Made by a program: the position numbers and the translations under genes
Notes under the pieces: generated by a model
Told to the model about the DNA's origin: nothing
Seen by the model: only the letters and a program-made list of their open reading frames with translations
Database searches by the model: none
Part shown: positions 13,722 through 27,190 of the stretch, piece after piece
Position numbering within the stretch: position 1 is the stretch's first letter
How the letters are laid out: each line of letters starts with the position of its first letter
Assembly (NCBI GenBank): GCA_034509425.1
Contig: JAVTVJ010001249.1
Span: 1 to 64,000 of the forward strand
DNA from: Eopsaltria australis
Taxonomy: Eukaryota; Chordata; Aves; Passeriformes; Petroicidae
Reading direction: 5' to 3'
DNA length: 64,000 bases

Positions 13722-14490
13722 CTACAAAAACACAAGTAGAATTTATCATACAAATTGCAGAGTCTAAAAAATGCAGAAGATCTCTGCAAGAGACTACCTG
13801 GACCCACTGGTAGTCATTATTAACTCTAAAATTCTGTTTGAAATTAAACAATAATTTGCTTTTTAGCGATGGTGAATCACGCTAGCTGTCAATAGGGCAT
13901 GAGGCGTGCTTTGCACCTTCCAAAAGTCAGAAATAGAAAAATTTGGTTAGCTGTAGAATCTTGTCAAAATACATTTCTGTCAAAGTAGCTCAAAAAATAA
14001 AAAATTTTTAAATCCTTATTGTATTACACAGTAAGCATTTCATTTATGTGCTGCAAGAACAGATTTTCAGAAATTTCTTTCTATAGTCTACCCCTCACAA
14101 AACCATGAAATTCACAAGCATGCCAATGTTTTAAAGTTTTCTTAATCTAAAAAGTCCTCTGAATTAAATCCCCACAATTAAAGCAAGGACATCATAATTC
14201 TGAATATCAGATTCAATAACTGCAGCCCTTTCAACACCGAGGGGCACCTTCTTTTAAAAAGGCTGACAGACTAGGCTGCAAGATCAAGCAACAAAACTTG
14301 CCAACACCATTAAAAAAAGACTGCAAGGATCTTTCATCTACAGTCACCAGTGAACCATGACAAAGTTTAATCTTTTCTGGGCAGAAGATCCTATAATAAG
14401 GAAGAAAAATGAAGACTCAAGATTTATAACTAAAATGTGCACCTTGGTATATCTCTGATATGTTTCTAAGCTTAAGAAACAAATATTGAG

Positions 14491-14556
14491 ATTTATATTT
14501 AATATATATATATATTATTTTATATATATATAATTTTATATTTTATATATATGTAT
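14491..14556. repeat. (TA)n-rich tract
   Basis: TA dinucleotide runs broken by TTTTA units. A simple repeat. Confidence 0.85.
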
Positions 14557-17500
14557 GTGCCACAGTGGTAATGGCTAACTGGTTAAAAGTTTGTCAGTCT
14601 GCTTCCTTCCTGCAATACATGGGTATTGCAGTATTTCAGACGCCAAAGATCTACACTGGTAAAGATTAGAAAACTTTTCATAGGTTCTTCCTTTCAATGA
14701 TTTGGCCATCAGAAACTGATAAAAATTGCTAACAAGCTTCCACCTTTTGACTCTTGTAGAACCTGTTTTTCTTGTAATCAAAATAAAGTACGTGAGAGAA
14801 AGGGCACAAATATGATAAGGCAAAACATCTACCTGCTCGGCATGCTGCTAATATTGCAAATACTGTTTGTAAAGATGCCTTACTGAAATCCTATAAATTA
14901 AGATTGTGCATCACCTCTTTATTTATATTTACTCACTAGTAATGACTCCTTCTGATCACTTTGCAAGCAGGGGGCAGGGGGAATTCAAATATTCAAATAA
15001 TTTCCTAAAAAGACACCAGTGATCTATACTGTCTTTCATGGGATGCTCTCAAGTGTTTGGTTTGGTTTGTTTTACAGGACATTCAGGACTCAGAGGTCAT
15101 AAATAGAAAAACTATGAAACTGTCCTGTTTTAAAAATACTATCAACCATTCAATCGAGTTATATACGAGGAGTTGCTGATGACTGTTCTACCTATAAACA
15201 CATGAAACATTTTTACATTAATATAGCATTTCCTTTTTTAAAACAGATGGTAAGAAAACTGCTTTATAACAATTACAAATAAACCAATGATTATGTGAAG
15301 AAAACTACTTTTATAAGATAGAATTCAGATAGAATGCTCTTGAAATACAAATTTTATAATATAAACTATAATACAAATATAATACAAACTTTAAATAGTG
15401 ACAAGTAAAAGACATACCATTTTTAACTGCTACTGCAAAGAGAATTATGAGAAGAAAATCCCTGTAAACATACTTGTGCTGAGTCCCTAATTCTTACCTC
15501 CAAATATCAAATCTGTAGGATTGTATATAACAATTGGAAAACAAACTGCCTTGCCCAGAATTTGACATAAGTTTAATAAGGATTACAGGGTGTAGATGTG
15601 TGGCGATCAAGTAGTTGTGAATAGCAGCAGTAAGACTATACATGGACTCATATCCATTCACTGCTTTATTAAGACACCAGTAATTAGCACTCTATTTAAC
15701 CATGCAGAATACAAACCTTTACAAAAAAATGAAGACTTTACTGACAACTTAATTCTAACTTGCTCCTTTCTAATCAAACTCTATGAAAACTTGATTTTAA
15801 ATGTGTCTGCTACAGTTGTAGAGAAAACCAAAATTTTTCTTCTCCAGATTTGGACCAAGACCAAGACAGTCGGATTTTAAAGGCACAACCATCCCAAACC
15901 CCCACAGTATTTCTGCATTAAGAAAAAAGCCCAATATCTGGTAATTGTACTGAAGTCCAGTCTAAAATCTAAAAAAAAATTCAACAAAATATTTCTGATT
16001 TTGCATAAATTTAACTATTTCACTTTTAGTACCCTACTTGTTCAGGGTATTAAACAACACTAGACAACACTTCTTATAGGAAATTAAATTAATGATGCAG
16101 GCAGGTATTTCTTTGATACTAATCTGTCAGGACACAGGCAAAAAATATTTACCCTCTATAGCCAACTGTGATCAAATGGAATTTCTGTGCTTGCTCTTTC
16201 AGTGCTCTTTTCCTATGTGCACCTCCCTCAGTACTTTATGCATCTCACTTTTCTCAAGACCACTCTTTCAGGGCCTCAGCAACCCATATCTATTTTCTTC
16301 ACTGCTTCTTCTCTCTATTCCATAGGTCCTGCATCTTTTCCACACACACTCTTCCTCTGTTTTGGCATAGTGGATTGTCTGAAATTGAGTTGAAGATAGT
16401 TGCTACCATACAGATCTAGTCACATGATGTAGCTTACTACTGGTCTCATCTTTATTTACAGCTTCTCTATCTTAAGTGAAGAGTATATTCTCGATCTCAA
16501 AATTGGAAATTTAGCCAAACCCACAATTTAACTGCATTTGAATAAAAGTCCAAAAATAAAATCCTCTCTAATTTGTTCACATTACTTGACCATGTCAGCT
16601 TTCAGTTAAAGCAGTGCAATAAAGTGCAAAGTTAGAGCAGTGCAAAAGTCAACTTAAACCATAAATGCCTGTAATCACATCAACCAAAATGAAAATTACC
16701 GTAGTCTTATACTCCCTTCAAACTCTAGCACATACTATCTTTAACATCATTATTACCTTTTTGCAGCTATATCCCATGTAGGGCAATCCCATTTCAACAC
16801 TTACATATTTTACTTTTTGTTATCATCATCCTGATGTCACATCTGATAAAAAAGTTACCAAAAACTGATTTTTAGAAACATTCAGTATTTTTTCCAAAAT
16901 CCGACCTTTATCACAACACTCTTAACAGCTTTTTCCAGGACAAAAGCATTTTAATAATTCCACCACCTCCAAGTAGTTTGCTTCATAATCACAGATACAA
17001 CAGACACATGATATGTGGACTTTAAGTCAGGTTTAGACAGTGTTTGTTACACTGTCCTTCTTGAGGGTTTTCTAGTTATGGTAAGAATTTGTCCCCCTGA
17101 AGTAAAAACGAATCTCTTCTTTACCCAGCATGAAACTTGTATAAAGCATAGTAACCCTAACAGCCACCCCTTATTCTTTTGTCCAGTGTGACTGACTGAA
17201 AACACTCTTACTTTGCTTTATTCACAGGAAGATCTAGCACATTATTTCTTTATCCTCTTCTTATTACCCCTCTGAAACTATATGTACACCTTAAAGGGAA
17301 TTGGAGATGAAGTAAGAACAGATGTAAGACTCACTTCTGGCCAAGGTACAATTCTCTACAGCTTCTAAGTCCACGGAATTTCTTCAGCAAAACTTTTGAC
17401 ACAACATGAAGTCACCTCTACTTTTATATCTCATTCACACAAAAAAAGAAATGTAACTATGAATAATTTTGTGAAGATTTTGCCAGAATGTATTGTATGT

Positions 17501-17884
17501 AGACTTACTCAAATCCCACAACCCACTCAAACAGCTATCCAATAAGGCTCACAGAATATCAGCATCACCCACCACATTTTTTCATATCACAGTGTAATTT
17601 TAAATTCCAGCATTAAAACTAATTTAAATCTTCTGAGTTAAAATACTTCATTCATACATGTAAAGAACATAGAAACCAACAAGTAACCTGATTTACAATA
17701 AAGTACTGGAATTATTTTTAACTTCAGGTACATCTGCCAAAGTATTAACTTACAGTCTTTTTCAAAGACATTCAACAGACATATTAAATGTCACCCACCT
17801 GGCTTTTTTTAGCAAAATCTTGTACAATCTTAGACTCTAAGACAGATTCTTATATCCTAAGTAACAACTTAATGGCTGATACAC

Positions 17885-17924
17885 TAATCCCAGTATATCA
17901 ACATCAATCCCAGTATATCAACAC
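17885..17924. repeat. 20-bp tandem duplication
   Basis: The unit AATCCCAGTATATCAACATC occurs twice in direct succession, the second copy differing near its end. Confidence 0.85.
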
Positions 17925-20900
17925 TCTGTAATCAGCTACATAAAAAGGGGAGAAGAACATAGAGAAGGGGATTTTGTGGCATTACTTTATTATAACTTTC
18001 TCCTTTAAGAGTAAATTTTTTACAGTTTTCCTCAATCCATTGGAAACAAAAATTTTAAAAGGTTACATTTCTTCTCTACATGTATCATACGTCTATCCCA
18101 CAGCACTCATAGCAATGCATCAAAACACCCAGACCTGTGTGTATTTCTTACATACTGTGATTGTCCTCAATGGACCTTGAAAAAGCCACTGAAACACTGC
18201 ATTTACTGAACTATATTAACATATTCAGCATAAGCAAATGAAGCAACCTCAACGGAATAATTTGGAAAATCCAGTTGTAAGCACAATGAGAACAAGATAA
18301 ATTATCTTTCTATTTTTCATTCATGTATTTGCTGGATATTTCAAACTGGACTACTCTCTAGAAGCAGGCAGTGTCCTATCTTCCTAGGGCAAACAATGTT
18401 TTTTTACATATAGATACATAAAATTATATGAAACTTCAGGGCAAAATTCTCCTTCAGAATCTCAGGAATGTGGGATGTTACATGGCAAAGGTGAGATCAG
18501 GTGATTTTGTTGTTATGATCTAAAAGAATAATTTATCTGATAAGGCTGTTGAACATATGAGAACATATTACATACAGAGAACAGAGACAGTTTTAACTGC
18601 ACTTACTTGGTTACATTAGTTACAAAGGAGTGAATGTTATTTCACTCTCAGGGTGTATGAAAGGTGTTGTAATGAACCATATGGAAGTGCACTTTCTCTA
18701 AGACTTCAATGCCTTTTTTTGTGTTATCTGATTCAAGAGGTGACTTATATATCGTCAGAAAAAGATGACACGTTCAAGGTGACTGATTCTACCTTTTTTC
18801 GCAGCAACATAATGGTTGTTCGTACTTCAGGCAGAAAGACAACCCTAAAAACTGAATATAACTACACCAGTACTGTGTTGTTAATTCTTTTTTTTTTTGC
18901 TATAAAACATTTCAGAAAATTATTTCTCCTCCATTTCTTGTTTTGATGTGGGTTTTATCCAAAATCAAACCAGTGCAAGTTACACCGTTCATTTAAGACC
19001 CTTTTCAAGACTTTCAAAGATTAATGATTAGTATCAACAGTAGAATATGAACTAGTACCATATGAACAAGTTCTACTCATTCAAGTAGCAGGCACAGTGG
19101 GGAGACTAACCATGCAGCTGAGGCATCTGCCTATGTTCAGATCCTGTTTCACATATCTGCTAGGCTACATAAGCTCACTAGTACTAAAAGTAATGCCTAC
19201 ACTTCGTTTACCCTGGTGTAGTTATGTCAGGATGTGAGTACACAATTTACTTCTCTTCATACATAGATGCCTTCTCTACTACCCTAAGGATTTTGAATTG
19301 TGCATTTATATTTACAGTGCTTTCTTTCAGAAGCAGGAAATAAATAAATCATGTATTTCAAATCTACGCTACTGCTACTCTTCTTCATTTTTAGATAATA
19401 TTCCCCAGACCTTCAGAAAAACAGACAGAAAACTGCAAGTACATGCTTATCTCTACAATGTTTGGCCTGAGCCAAACTAGCAACTACAACATCAACTGCA
19501 GGACCAGCAGACATGTAGATGGTCCCAGTAGACACATTAGTTAACTGAGTGAATCATCCTTATAAAAAGTCTTATCTCTATATACAGAAGAGATGAAAAA
19601 GGAAACAACTATGAAAGAAAAAACAACCAAACAAAACCCACTAACAAACAAAACAGTAACAGAAACATTTGAGTTCCAAACCATGTCAAAGACAACTGAA
19701 ACAGCATGGAGGAACACAGCAGAATGGTTTCTAGCATCTTGAACTCTCTGATGGTTCAAGTGAAGAGCTAAAATGGTTCCAAATTAAATAAATTAATAAA
19801 GGTATGTAACTAGCAAGAGTAGTACTATTTGGAGGTTTTGCTGTCTGAGAAGCAAGACTGGGGGCTGGTGGTTTTAAGAGAACTTAACCCTAAAATTTTA
19901 AGCCACCTTTTGGCCTTTCACAATAGGTCACCTCCCAGTGCCAAAATGCAATATTAATCTAGCAAGGCTAGATAACGGACTTCCTCTCAGAGTACAATAA
20001 TGCAGTTAATTTTAAGAATCAGTCTTACATTTGCAAAGGGTAGAAATAAATAAAAGAATACAATGATAGGTGACTCAGCTCAATTGCCCAGGCATGCACT
20101 GACACCTGAACCACATTCTGGTACATATGATGCCTGACTGAGCTCTAAATATTACACTGGATTCCTGGAGATTGGTACTCTACTGCCTAGACAGAGGAAG
20201 GAAAAATATCTCAGACGGTGTCAAGACACCTGTGTTTCAGCAGCTGATTCAAGCCCAAAGAGTCTATTTTGTGAACCTCATATTTATGAAAATAATTTCT
20301 TAGTTAAATTCTACTTTTTTTAAAAACCTGGAATGAAAATAATCTCTCTCTACAGGCTGACATTAATATATAGAAAGAAATTTACTTAGTGGTAAAACCT
20401 TTTCCTGAGCAAATTGAGAATAAATATAATCTGCATTCTCACAAAAAGTGAGGAAAGGCAAACTGTATTGATTTACTCAAAATTTTAAATAAATTATACC
20501 CTGAAAAGGCAAGTTTATTGCAAATTACTGACTTTTTCTTTTAAAAAATCACCTTGTAAAATGAAAGCTGCTATAAAATAAAAACTTCTAAACATCCACC
20601 ATGTATGCCAACTTAGTACATTTTTTACTTTGATAAAAGGAACCTCTTAGATGACATATATATGGGGGAAAAAAGGAATATTAGATTCCATCATTTCTTC
20701 TCACTCACAGTTGCCAGAATGTACTCCAACATTTAAAATGTTACTTTACAGAAATCTTCTCTCCTTAATTAATCAAGAATGCATGTAAGAAAGAAGTGGT
20801 AGTATTGTTGGTTCAACTTTTATTTAATAAACAGTGCAGCAGCTTGCATGAGAGCCCTGTGCCAGAAATACACATGCATAATGCTATTTACACGGACTGT

Positions 20901-21372
20901 ACATCACACAGAAGGAAGTTGTGCTATAGTGTTGGAAAAGATTCGTAAGAGTACACTAGAACTTCAGAACCACAGAGTACACTACTCACAGACAACATCA
21001 GTACTTGCACATAACATACTCAGACTATGAGAACAGAGCAACACCACCATATGACATTTCATATGATTTTATAACCAGATGCTCTACCAAAAGCAGAAGG
21101 TTCAAAAAAACAATAGAATATTATTCTACTAAAACAGGGTAAAGTATTGTGATCATTACTCTTCCTTTCTACTCCTAAAACCTAATTCTTAATTCAAAAG
21201 TCACAGTACTAGAAATCTAGAACTGGGAAAGTTACTGCCCAGTGGGAGACGGACAATCTCCCATTACAGCAAAAAATTTTAGAGTGGGAAATTTTAATAG
21301 TTGCTGTTCTATAGAAATTATGTTTGTGATGCAAGAACTAAGCAGAGGTGGTAAACGATGGCAGTAAGACGC

Positions 21373-21392
21373 AAAAAAAAAAAAAAAAAAAA
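21373..21392. repeat. poly(A), 20 bases
   Basis: Uninterrupted A run, followed by a second short A run near 21413. No retroposed gene recognised upstream. Confidence 0.9.
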
Positions 21393-22884
21393 GAGATCAA
21401 TATAACTGAATTAAAAAAAACAGAAGAGAAAATTCCATCACAACTGCAAAGCTGGGAGTGGCACTGTGATTATCAAGTGAAATGTCAAAATGCAGAATGC
21501 ATAAGATTTGCTCTGAAGTAGTGTACTAACAATCCAGACAAGAAATGGAAAGCATGTCTGGTTCGAGAAACCTTGTAAAATTTCATTAGCAGACAAGTCA
21601 ATGATATAAGGTGGCTAATTATGATCTAGCAAGTAAAAACATTGATTTTTACAGCATGAATGATGCTGGTATTGTTGCAGACTGGTATCAAATGTATCAA
21701 CATGCAGTGTTTAAAGAAAGTTTTGAAAATCAAACTAATAAAATAAGCTGATAGACAAATAACTCATGAGCACATGCACATAGCTACTTCTGACATTCAG
21801 TACTAAAACACTGCAGTTGAGGTAGGGAGATATTTTTTAAACCTAGACATGCAAATTTCACTCACCCACATTTGAAAAAAATACAACTGAGTTGGAATTT
21901 TTTTCTTTTTGAACAGATATTTTCTTGTACAAAGGCAACCTAAACATAATCCTTGTTGGAAAAAATATTACCTCAATAAATTTTGAGAGGTGGAAGTGGT
22001 TTTATGCAGTAAGTATCATTTCTTCTCTGATAAAATCAGTTAAATAATATATATTGTGTCTCAATATATATTTCAAAATAAATACACTGTTTGGATAACA
22101 TAAGCTGGACATGGCTATCTTGAAGACAATGAGTCTTGTACCTAAATAAATCAAGATATTAAATAACTTTCCTTCCCTTTGATACAGTCATAACTGCTTG
22201 AGGCTGCTGCAGCACAAAAACAAAATATCTTCACATAGGTCTTGAAACAGTCAAGCTGAAAATCTAAGCCAAAGTTTCATTTAACAGCCTGTCAGTTTTT
22301 TGATGTGAAGCTAATGAATGCAGTGGCAAACAAATCCATCAAACCTAACATCAAAACAACTGCACTTCATCCCACCAAAGGGAAAAATACAACCTGCAGG
22401 CCAGCACTTTGATCTAACCTATCCACAAAAACACGTTGCTAAGCAGCTACCACTGAAGAATGCATGAGTAATTACTGACTTAATTTTATGAAAGAAAGTA
22501 ATAATACTTAAATACCCCTAGTTTCAAGTAGAAAAGGTTGGTAGACTTCTCAGGTTCTACATATCAGCTAAACAACAAAGAGCTTTCCAGCACCAGCATC
22601 TGAAAACAAATCACGTCTTAAGAGGAGCTGCAGTACAAAAGAATCATTACAATGCCTAGTAAAATCACTTAGTGTGACACTACCCCTGAGAGCAGGCAGT
22701 AAAATTTACATACATTTATACTGAGTGAAAGTCACCAAGTGGTCCCACAAAACAGACACAGTAAGCAACAAAAGTAGTATTCAGAAATGCCAGTACTTTC
22801 TCTAAAAGCTTGTGAAAGTATGGACAAGGGGTGTCCAAGAGTTGTGAGAGACCCTGACAAGAATTTGGAAAAGCATCAGACAGG

Positions 22885-23429
22885 GATCCTGTTTTCAGCT
22901 GGGATGGAATTAAGTTTCTTCCTAGTAGCCAGTACAGTGATGTGTTTTGGATTCAGTATGAGAATAATGTTCATAACACACTGGTGTGTTTCCGTTTTTG
23001 CTCAGTACTGCTTACTCTAAACACCAAGGACTTTTTGGTTTCCCATGTTCTGACAGCAAGGGGATTCCCAAGAAGCCAGGACAGAGCATGGCTGGGACAC
23101 CTGATCTGAACTAGACAAAGGGATGCTCCACACCATAGAATGTCATGCCCAGTGTATAAAACAATGGGAATTGGCCAGGAGGGGCTGATCATGGCTGTAG
23201 GAGGAGTCTGGCATTAGTCAACAGCTTTCTCTTGGGTTTTATTCCTTTCTCTCCTTTTGTCTCGCATTTAATTCTTATTTTATTATCATAAAAGTTTATT
23301 TCCGTTATTAAACTGTGCTTATCTCAGTCCATGGGGTTTACCTTTTTTTTTATTTCCATTCTCCTCTGCTTCTTACCAGGGGCTGAGGGGAGCAAGCACT
23401 TTGTTTCAGGCTGGGGTTAAACCAAGACA
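22885..23429 (+). mobile_element. Solo LTR, avian ERVL-like family
   Basis: The start (TCCTGTTTTCAGCTGGGATG), the GTGTTTTGGATTCAGTATGA segment, a TATAAA at 23155-23160, a TTATTAAACTG polyadenylation-like region and the end GGGGTTAAACCAAGACA fit a well-known songbird LTR family. The first two bases have drifted from TG. ACAGG before the element and again at its end is a likely 5-bp target-site duplication. No retroviral coding sequence adjoins it. Family name is from memory. Confidence 0.8.
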
Positions 23430-24420
23430 CAGGGGACTGAGAGGATTAAAACAGTAACCAGGGGAAAATGAAAGGAAAAACACTAAATTAATCCTAACTG
23501 CATAAAGAATTAGAGAGCCCTAACCAAAACTGCTAATATCACCAGTCTCCTGGACACATAGAAGAATTATGTGTAATTATTTCTATTCACCAATACTGAT
23601 TACTGAACACCAACCTTTTCCCCCCCACACAAGCTACCTATTCAGCACAAATCAAAGTAGATGCCTAGAAAACATACAAGCTAATAACCACTGATTCATC
23701 TGCTTTATCAACAGCAAAAAAAAGTTCCTTACACTAGAGTAAGGAAACTAAAAAATGCACTTCATGCAGCCACACATTTCCAGCATACTCAAATAAATGT
23801 AGCGCCATTAGGAAAACAAGAAAATTCAAAGAAGCCTGAAGGAATCTGCTAGTTGCCCCTATTTCATACCATCCAATTATTTTTTTCAGCAATAAACAGC
23901 ATTTAGCAAATGAAAGGTATAGGATGACAAAATGATTAAGAGTATCTAAAGCTTAGAACACCTCTCATCCTCACAGAGCAACACAACTACACTTGTACCT
24001 AGCACTAGCACCACCTCCCTTTGTTTCCCTAAGCTCTGACATATCCACACACCAGCAGGTCACCAACATCCCTCTACACCACATCCCTTTGCCAAGCATT
24101 TTAAGGAGAGGCTGACTGACTTGCTCTTTCCACCAGGATCTCCTATTTCTCTTCTGGTGTGTTCTTGTCAATGGAAAAAGACAGCAAGAACTACATTTCT
24201 TCTCTGGAGCTGAGAGGCTTTTAGTATGCCAGCTTTTTACCCAGTTGTGTTGTTTGAGACGGGGAAGGTTGTTTGGATTCTTGATCTATTTTTTACTTCT
24301 ACTTAATTCTGTACAACTTAATTTTGTCCAAAAGCAAGCTAAAAACAGTAGCTGAGCTATATCAAACAATACACTGGAGATGCCACCTAGTATTTCTTCT
24401 GGTATGTCGTCCCAAGGCTT

Positions 24421-24995
24421 TGTCCTGGTTTCAGCTAGGATAGAGTTAATTTCTTCTCAGTAACTGTTCCACTGCTGTGTTTTGGATTCAGAATGAGAAT
24501 GGTGATAACACACTGATGTTTGGGATTTTTGCTAAATTGTGTTTATCCCAAGTCAAGGCTTTTTCTTTCCTTTTGTGGTGCTCCACCAGTGAGCAGGTGA
24601 GCAAAAGAAACTCTGAGGGAGCACAGCTGAGACAAGTGACTGGAACTGACCAAAGGGACATTCCACACCACAGAAAATCCCGCCCAGTATATAAACTGGG
24701 GGGAGTTACCTGGAAGGTGCTGATCTGGGCTCAGGAAGGGGGATCTGGCATCAGTTACTGCGTGCTGAGCAACTGCACTGTGCATCACTTGTTTTTTCCC
24801 TTTTTATTATCATTATTATCATTTATCATTATTACTGTATTTTAGTTTGTTTTCAATTATTAAACTGTTCTTATCTCAACATGCAAGTATTACTTTGATT
24901 CTCCTCCCCATTCCACTGGATTGGGGAGGAAGAGAGGTGGAATTGATGAGCGTCTGCACATTGTTTCATCTCCAGCTGGATTTAAAACCGTGACA
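24421..24995 (+). mobile_element. Solo LTR, avian ERVL-like family (better preserved)
   Basis: It begins TGTCCTGGTTTCAGCTAGGA and ends TTTAAAACCGTGACA, with a TATATAAA box at 24688-24695 and ATTAAA before the 3' third. It is the same family and orientation as the LTR 1 kb upstream but clearly a different insertion. GGCTT before and GTCTT after could be a 5-bp target-site duplication with one change. The 122-codon open frame inside is incidental. Confidence 0.85.
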
Positions 24996-25973
24996 GTCTT
25001 GCACAAACTCTAGAAAGCAAGCTGGAGGATATATCCCTGCCCTCAGGGTTCAACTATTACAGGTAGTTAGGGGACACACAGTGAAACTAAGACCACACAT
25101 TTAGCATTTTTAAAGACAGAAGTTCATTGATGGAATTTGCGTTCATAATCTTTGCTTAAGCAAAGTGTCCAATACCAAGGGTCAAAAATATTTTATTTAA
25201 CGTCAGCATGTGATTTCAAGAATCTTTATCACCATCTCATTTCATCCTAGAAAGCAGTATCATCACATAGCCTAAATATTTACTACAACTTTAACAAAAA
25301 CCTTTGTTGGATTTTTTTTCCCCACAAAATCAATGAAGAATATTGATTGTATTTCAGGATTTTTTTCTTTTTCTAAGACAGAAATCCAGCTGTAAGCAAT
25401 TAGAAACTATTCTATAAAAAATAAAAGTGTTCCTGTAGGAAGACAAATAATCAGTCATCAGTATAGAATACTCTCTAAGGAGAATACAGCAATGAACTGA
25501 CCTAGATATCACTGCTTTTTGCTGATGCAGACAATTTCTGCAGTACAATACAGAGGAACTACAGGATCCAAAACATTCTTTTCAATTAAAATTCTTGCAC
25601 TTCACACATAAAGAAAGAAAAGACAAGTCAGCTGCAGTATCAGTAGTCTGAAGAATGACAAATAGGATTGCAAGGTTGCGTGGGTTTTGGTTTGGGATTT
25701 TTTGCTTTTTCTTTTAAATGAAACTACTGGACCTGAAAATAAAACTTATTAAAATATCAGTATTCTTTGGACACATTAACTTTTTACCTTTTTAATTAGC
25801 ACCTCCAGGAAGATTTCTAACATTGTGATAAAAACTAATCATAGACATACTCATGGTTTTCTAGAGAAACACTGTAACCAAGAAACAGAGTACAGTTACA
25901 CAAAATCAAATTATATTTTCTTTTTTTTTTATGATCCTTATAATCCTATATCTTACCTTAAGTATTTACAGAT

Positions 25974-27127
25974 AATGCAATTTTACTTGAGTTTTTCTCT
26001 TTTCCTCTTAGCAAATCCAACTTCAGTAGCCCTCATATAGTCCAAAAACAAAGTGAGTACTTTTTTGTTCCACTTGCCTCAGAAGCTGCCAACACAACCT
26101 TCTGAAGCAGATGGGATGACTGCTAAAGTGCAGCATGATCCTGTAACTTCCTTGGGTATCCTGTAAGTTGCTGTGGAGCTTCTCCCTATTAGCTAGTGTC
26201 TGTGCAGCACTGAAACACAGTCTCAACCATGAATGCTCGTACAATAATTTTCTGGATAGAACTGCCTATGTCGAGAGTAATCCAGAATGAAAGAGTGGCT
26301 ATATTAACTGAGGCCATAAATGCTGTGCTAAGAATTATTGCTATTACTTCAGGCTTTTTCCCCTCTCTTTGTTAGAACTATTAGCAGTTTGAAAAGAAAG
26401 TTTAATAAAAGTTTAAGCCAAGGTGATATACATGCATTTTCTTATCCAGTGATAAACATGCAATTTAGGTCTGCATCTGTGCATCTGAAGGAGAAAGACA
26501 AGTAAAGTGAAGGTTACTGGAAATGCTGAAGAGGAGAGAACATGAAAGCCAGGCTGTAGAGCTAATTACAGGCATTTGCCATGTACTTTAACACTAGACT
26601 GAAAAGCTAAAGAAATTCAGCTAGTTGAGTTCACAGAGGTCTATGCAAATAGTTGTGCAGACAATTCTAAATGGTAGCCTTAAATACCAGGTTTTGAACT
26701 TTAACATTCGGTTCACGTGAATTCATTCAGAAAGACTGATCTGATGTTGACTCACTAAGTAGGAGTCTCTTTTGTTAGAAATAAGTATTTCAGCTACTGG
26801 TAATGCAGTAGTACCAAATACATTCAGTCAGATAATTTGTCATAAGGGGAGACCTTCTCCCTCTCTACAACTGCCTGGAAGAATCTGAGAGTGAGGTGGG
26901 GGTTGGGCTTTCTCTAAGTCACAAGTGATAGGACAAGAGGAAATGGTCTCAAGTTGCATCAGGCAAGGTTGAGATAAGGTATTAGGACACATTTCCTCAT
27001 GGAAAGGGTTGTCAGGCATCGGCCGGGCTTCCCAGGGACATGACTGTGTCACCATCCTGAAGGTATTTAGAAGACCTGTGAATGTGACCCTTTGGGAACA
27101 CTTTAATGGTGACCTTGGCAATACTGA
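25974..27127 (-). repeat. Inverted duplication, right arm
   Basis: Its reverse complement matches 12111-13080. The outer blocks, about 25974-26390 and 26676-27127, are near-identical to the left arm. The core, about 26391-26675, is diverged and roughly 184 bases longer. Beyond 25974 the similarity stops abruptly. Beyond 27127 only general CR1-tail similarity remains. Confidence 0.9.
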
Positions 27128-27190
27128 AATAAACAACTAGACTCTATGACCTTAAAGGTCTTTTCCAATGTCAATAATTTCATGATTTCT
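26839..27190 (+). mobile_element. CR1 LINE fragment, 3' end, plus strand
   Basis: It starts GGGGAGACCTTCTCCCTCTC, a point shared with the inverted copy at 12055-12403. It runs to the CR1 3' end CCTTAAAGGTCTTTTCCAAT and a decayed ATTTCATG tail. Only the last ~350 bases of the LINE remain. Confidence 0.88.

Noticed and set aside
22885..24995. A provirus bounded by two LTRs
   Set aside because: The 1 kb spacer has no primer-binding site, gag- or pol-like sequence that I can see, and the two LTRs are too different.
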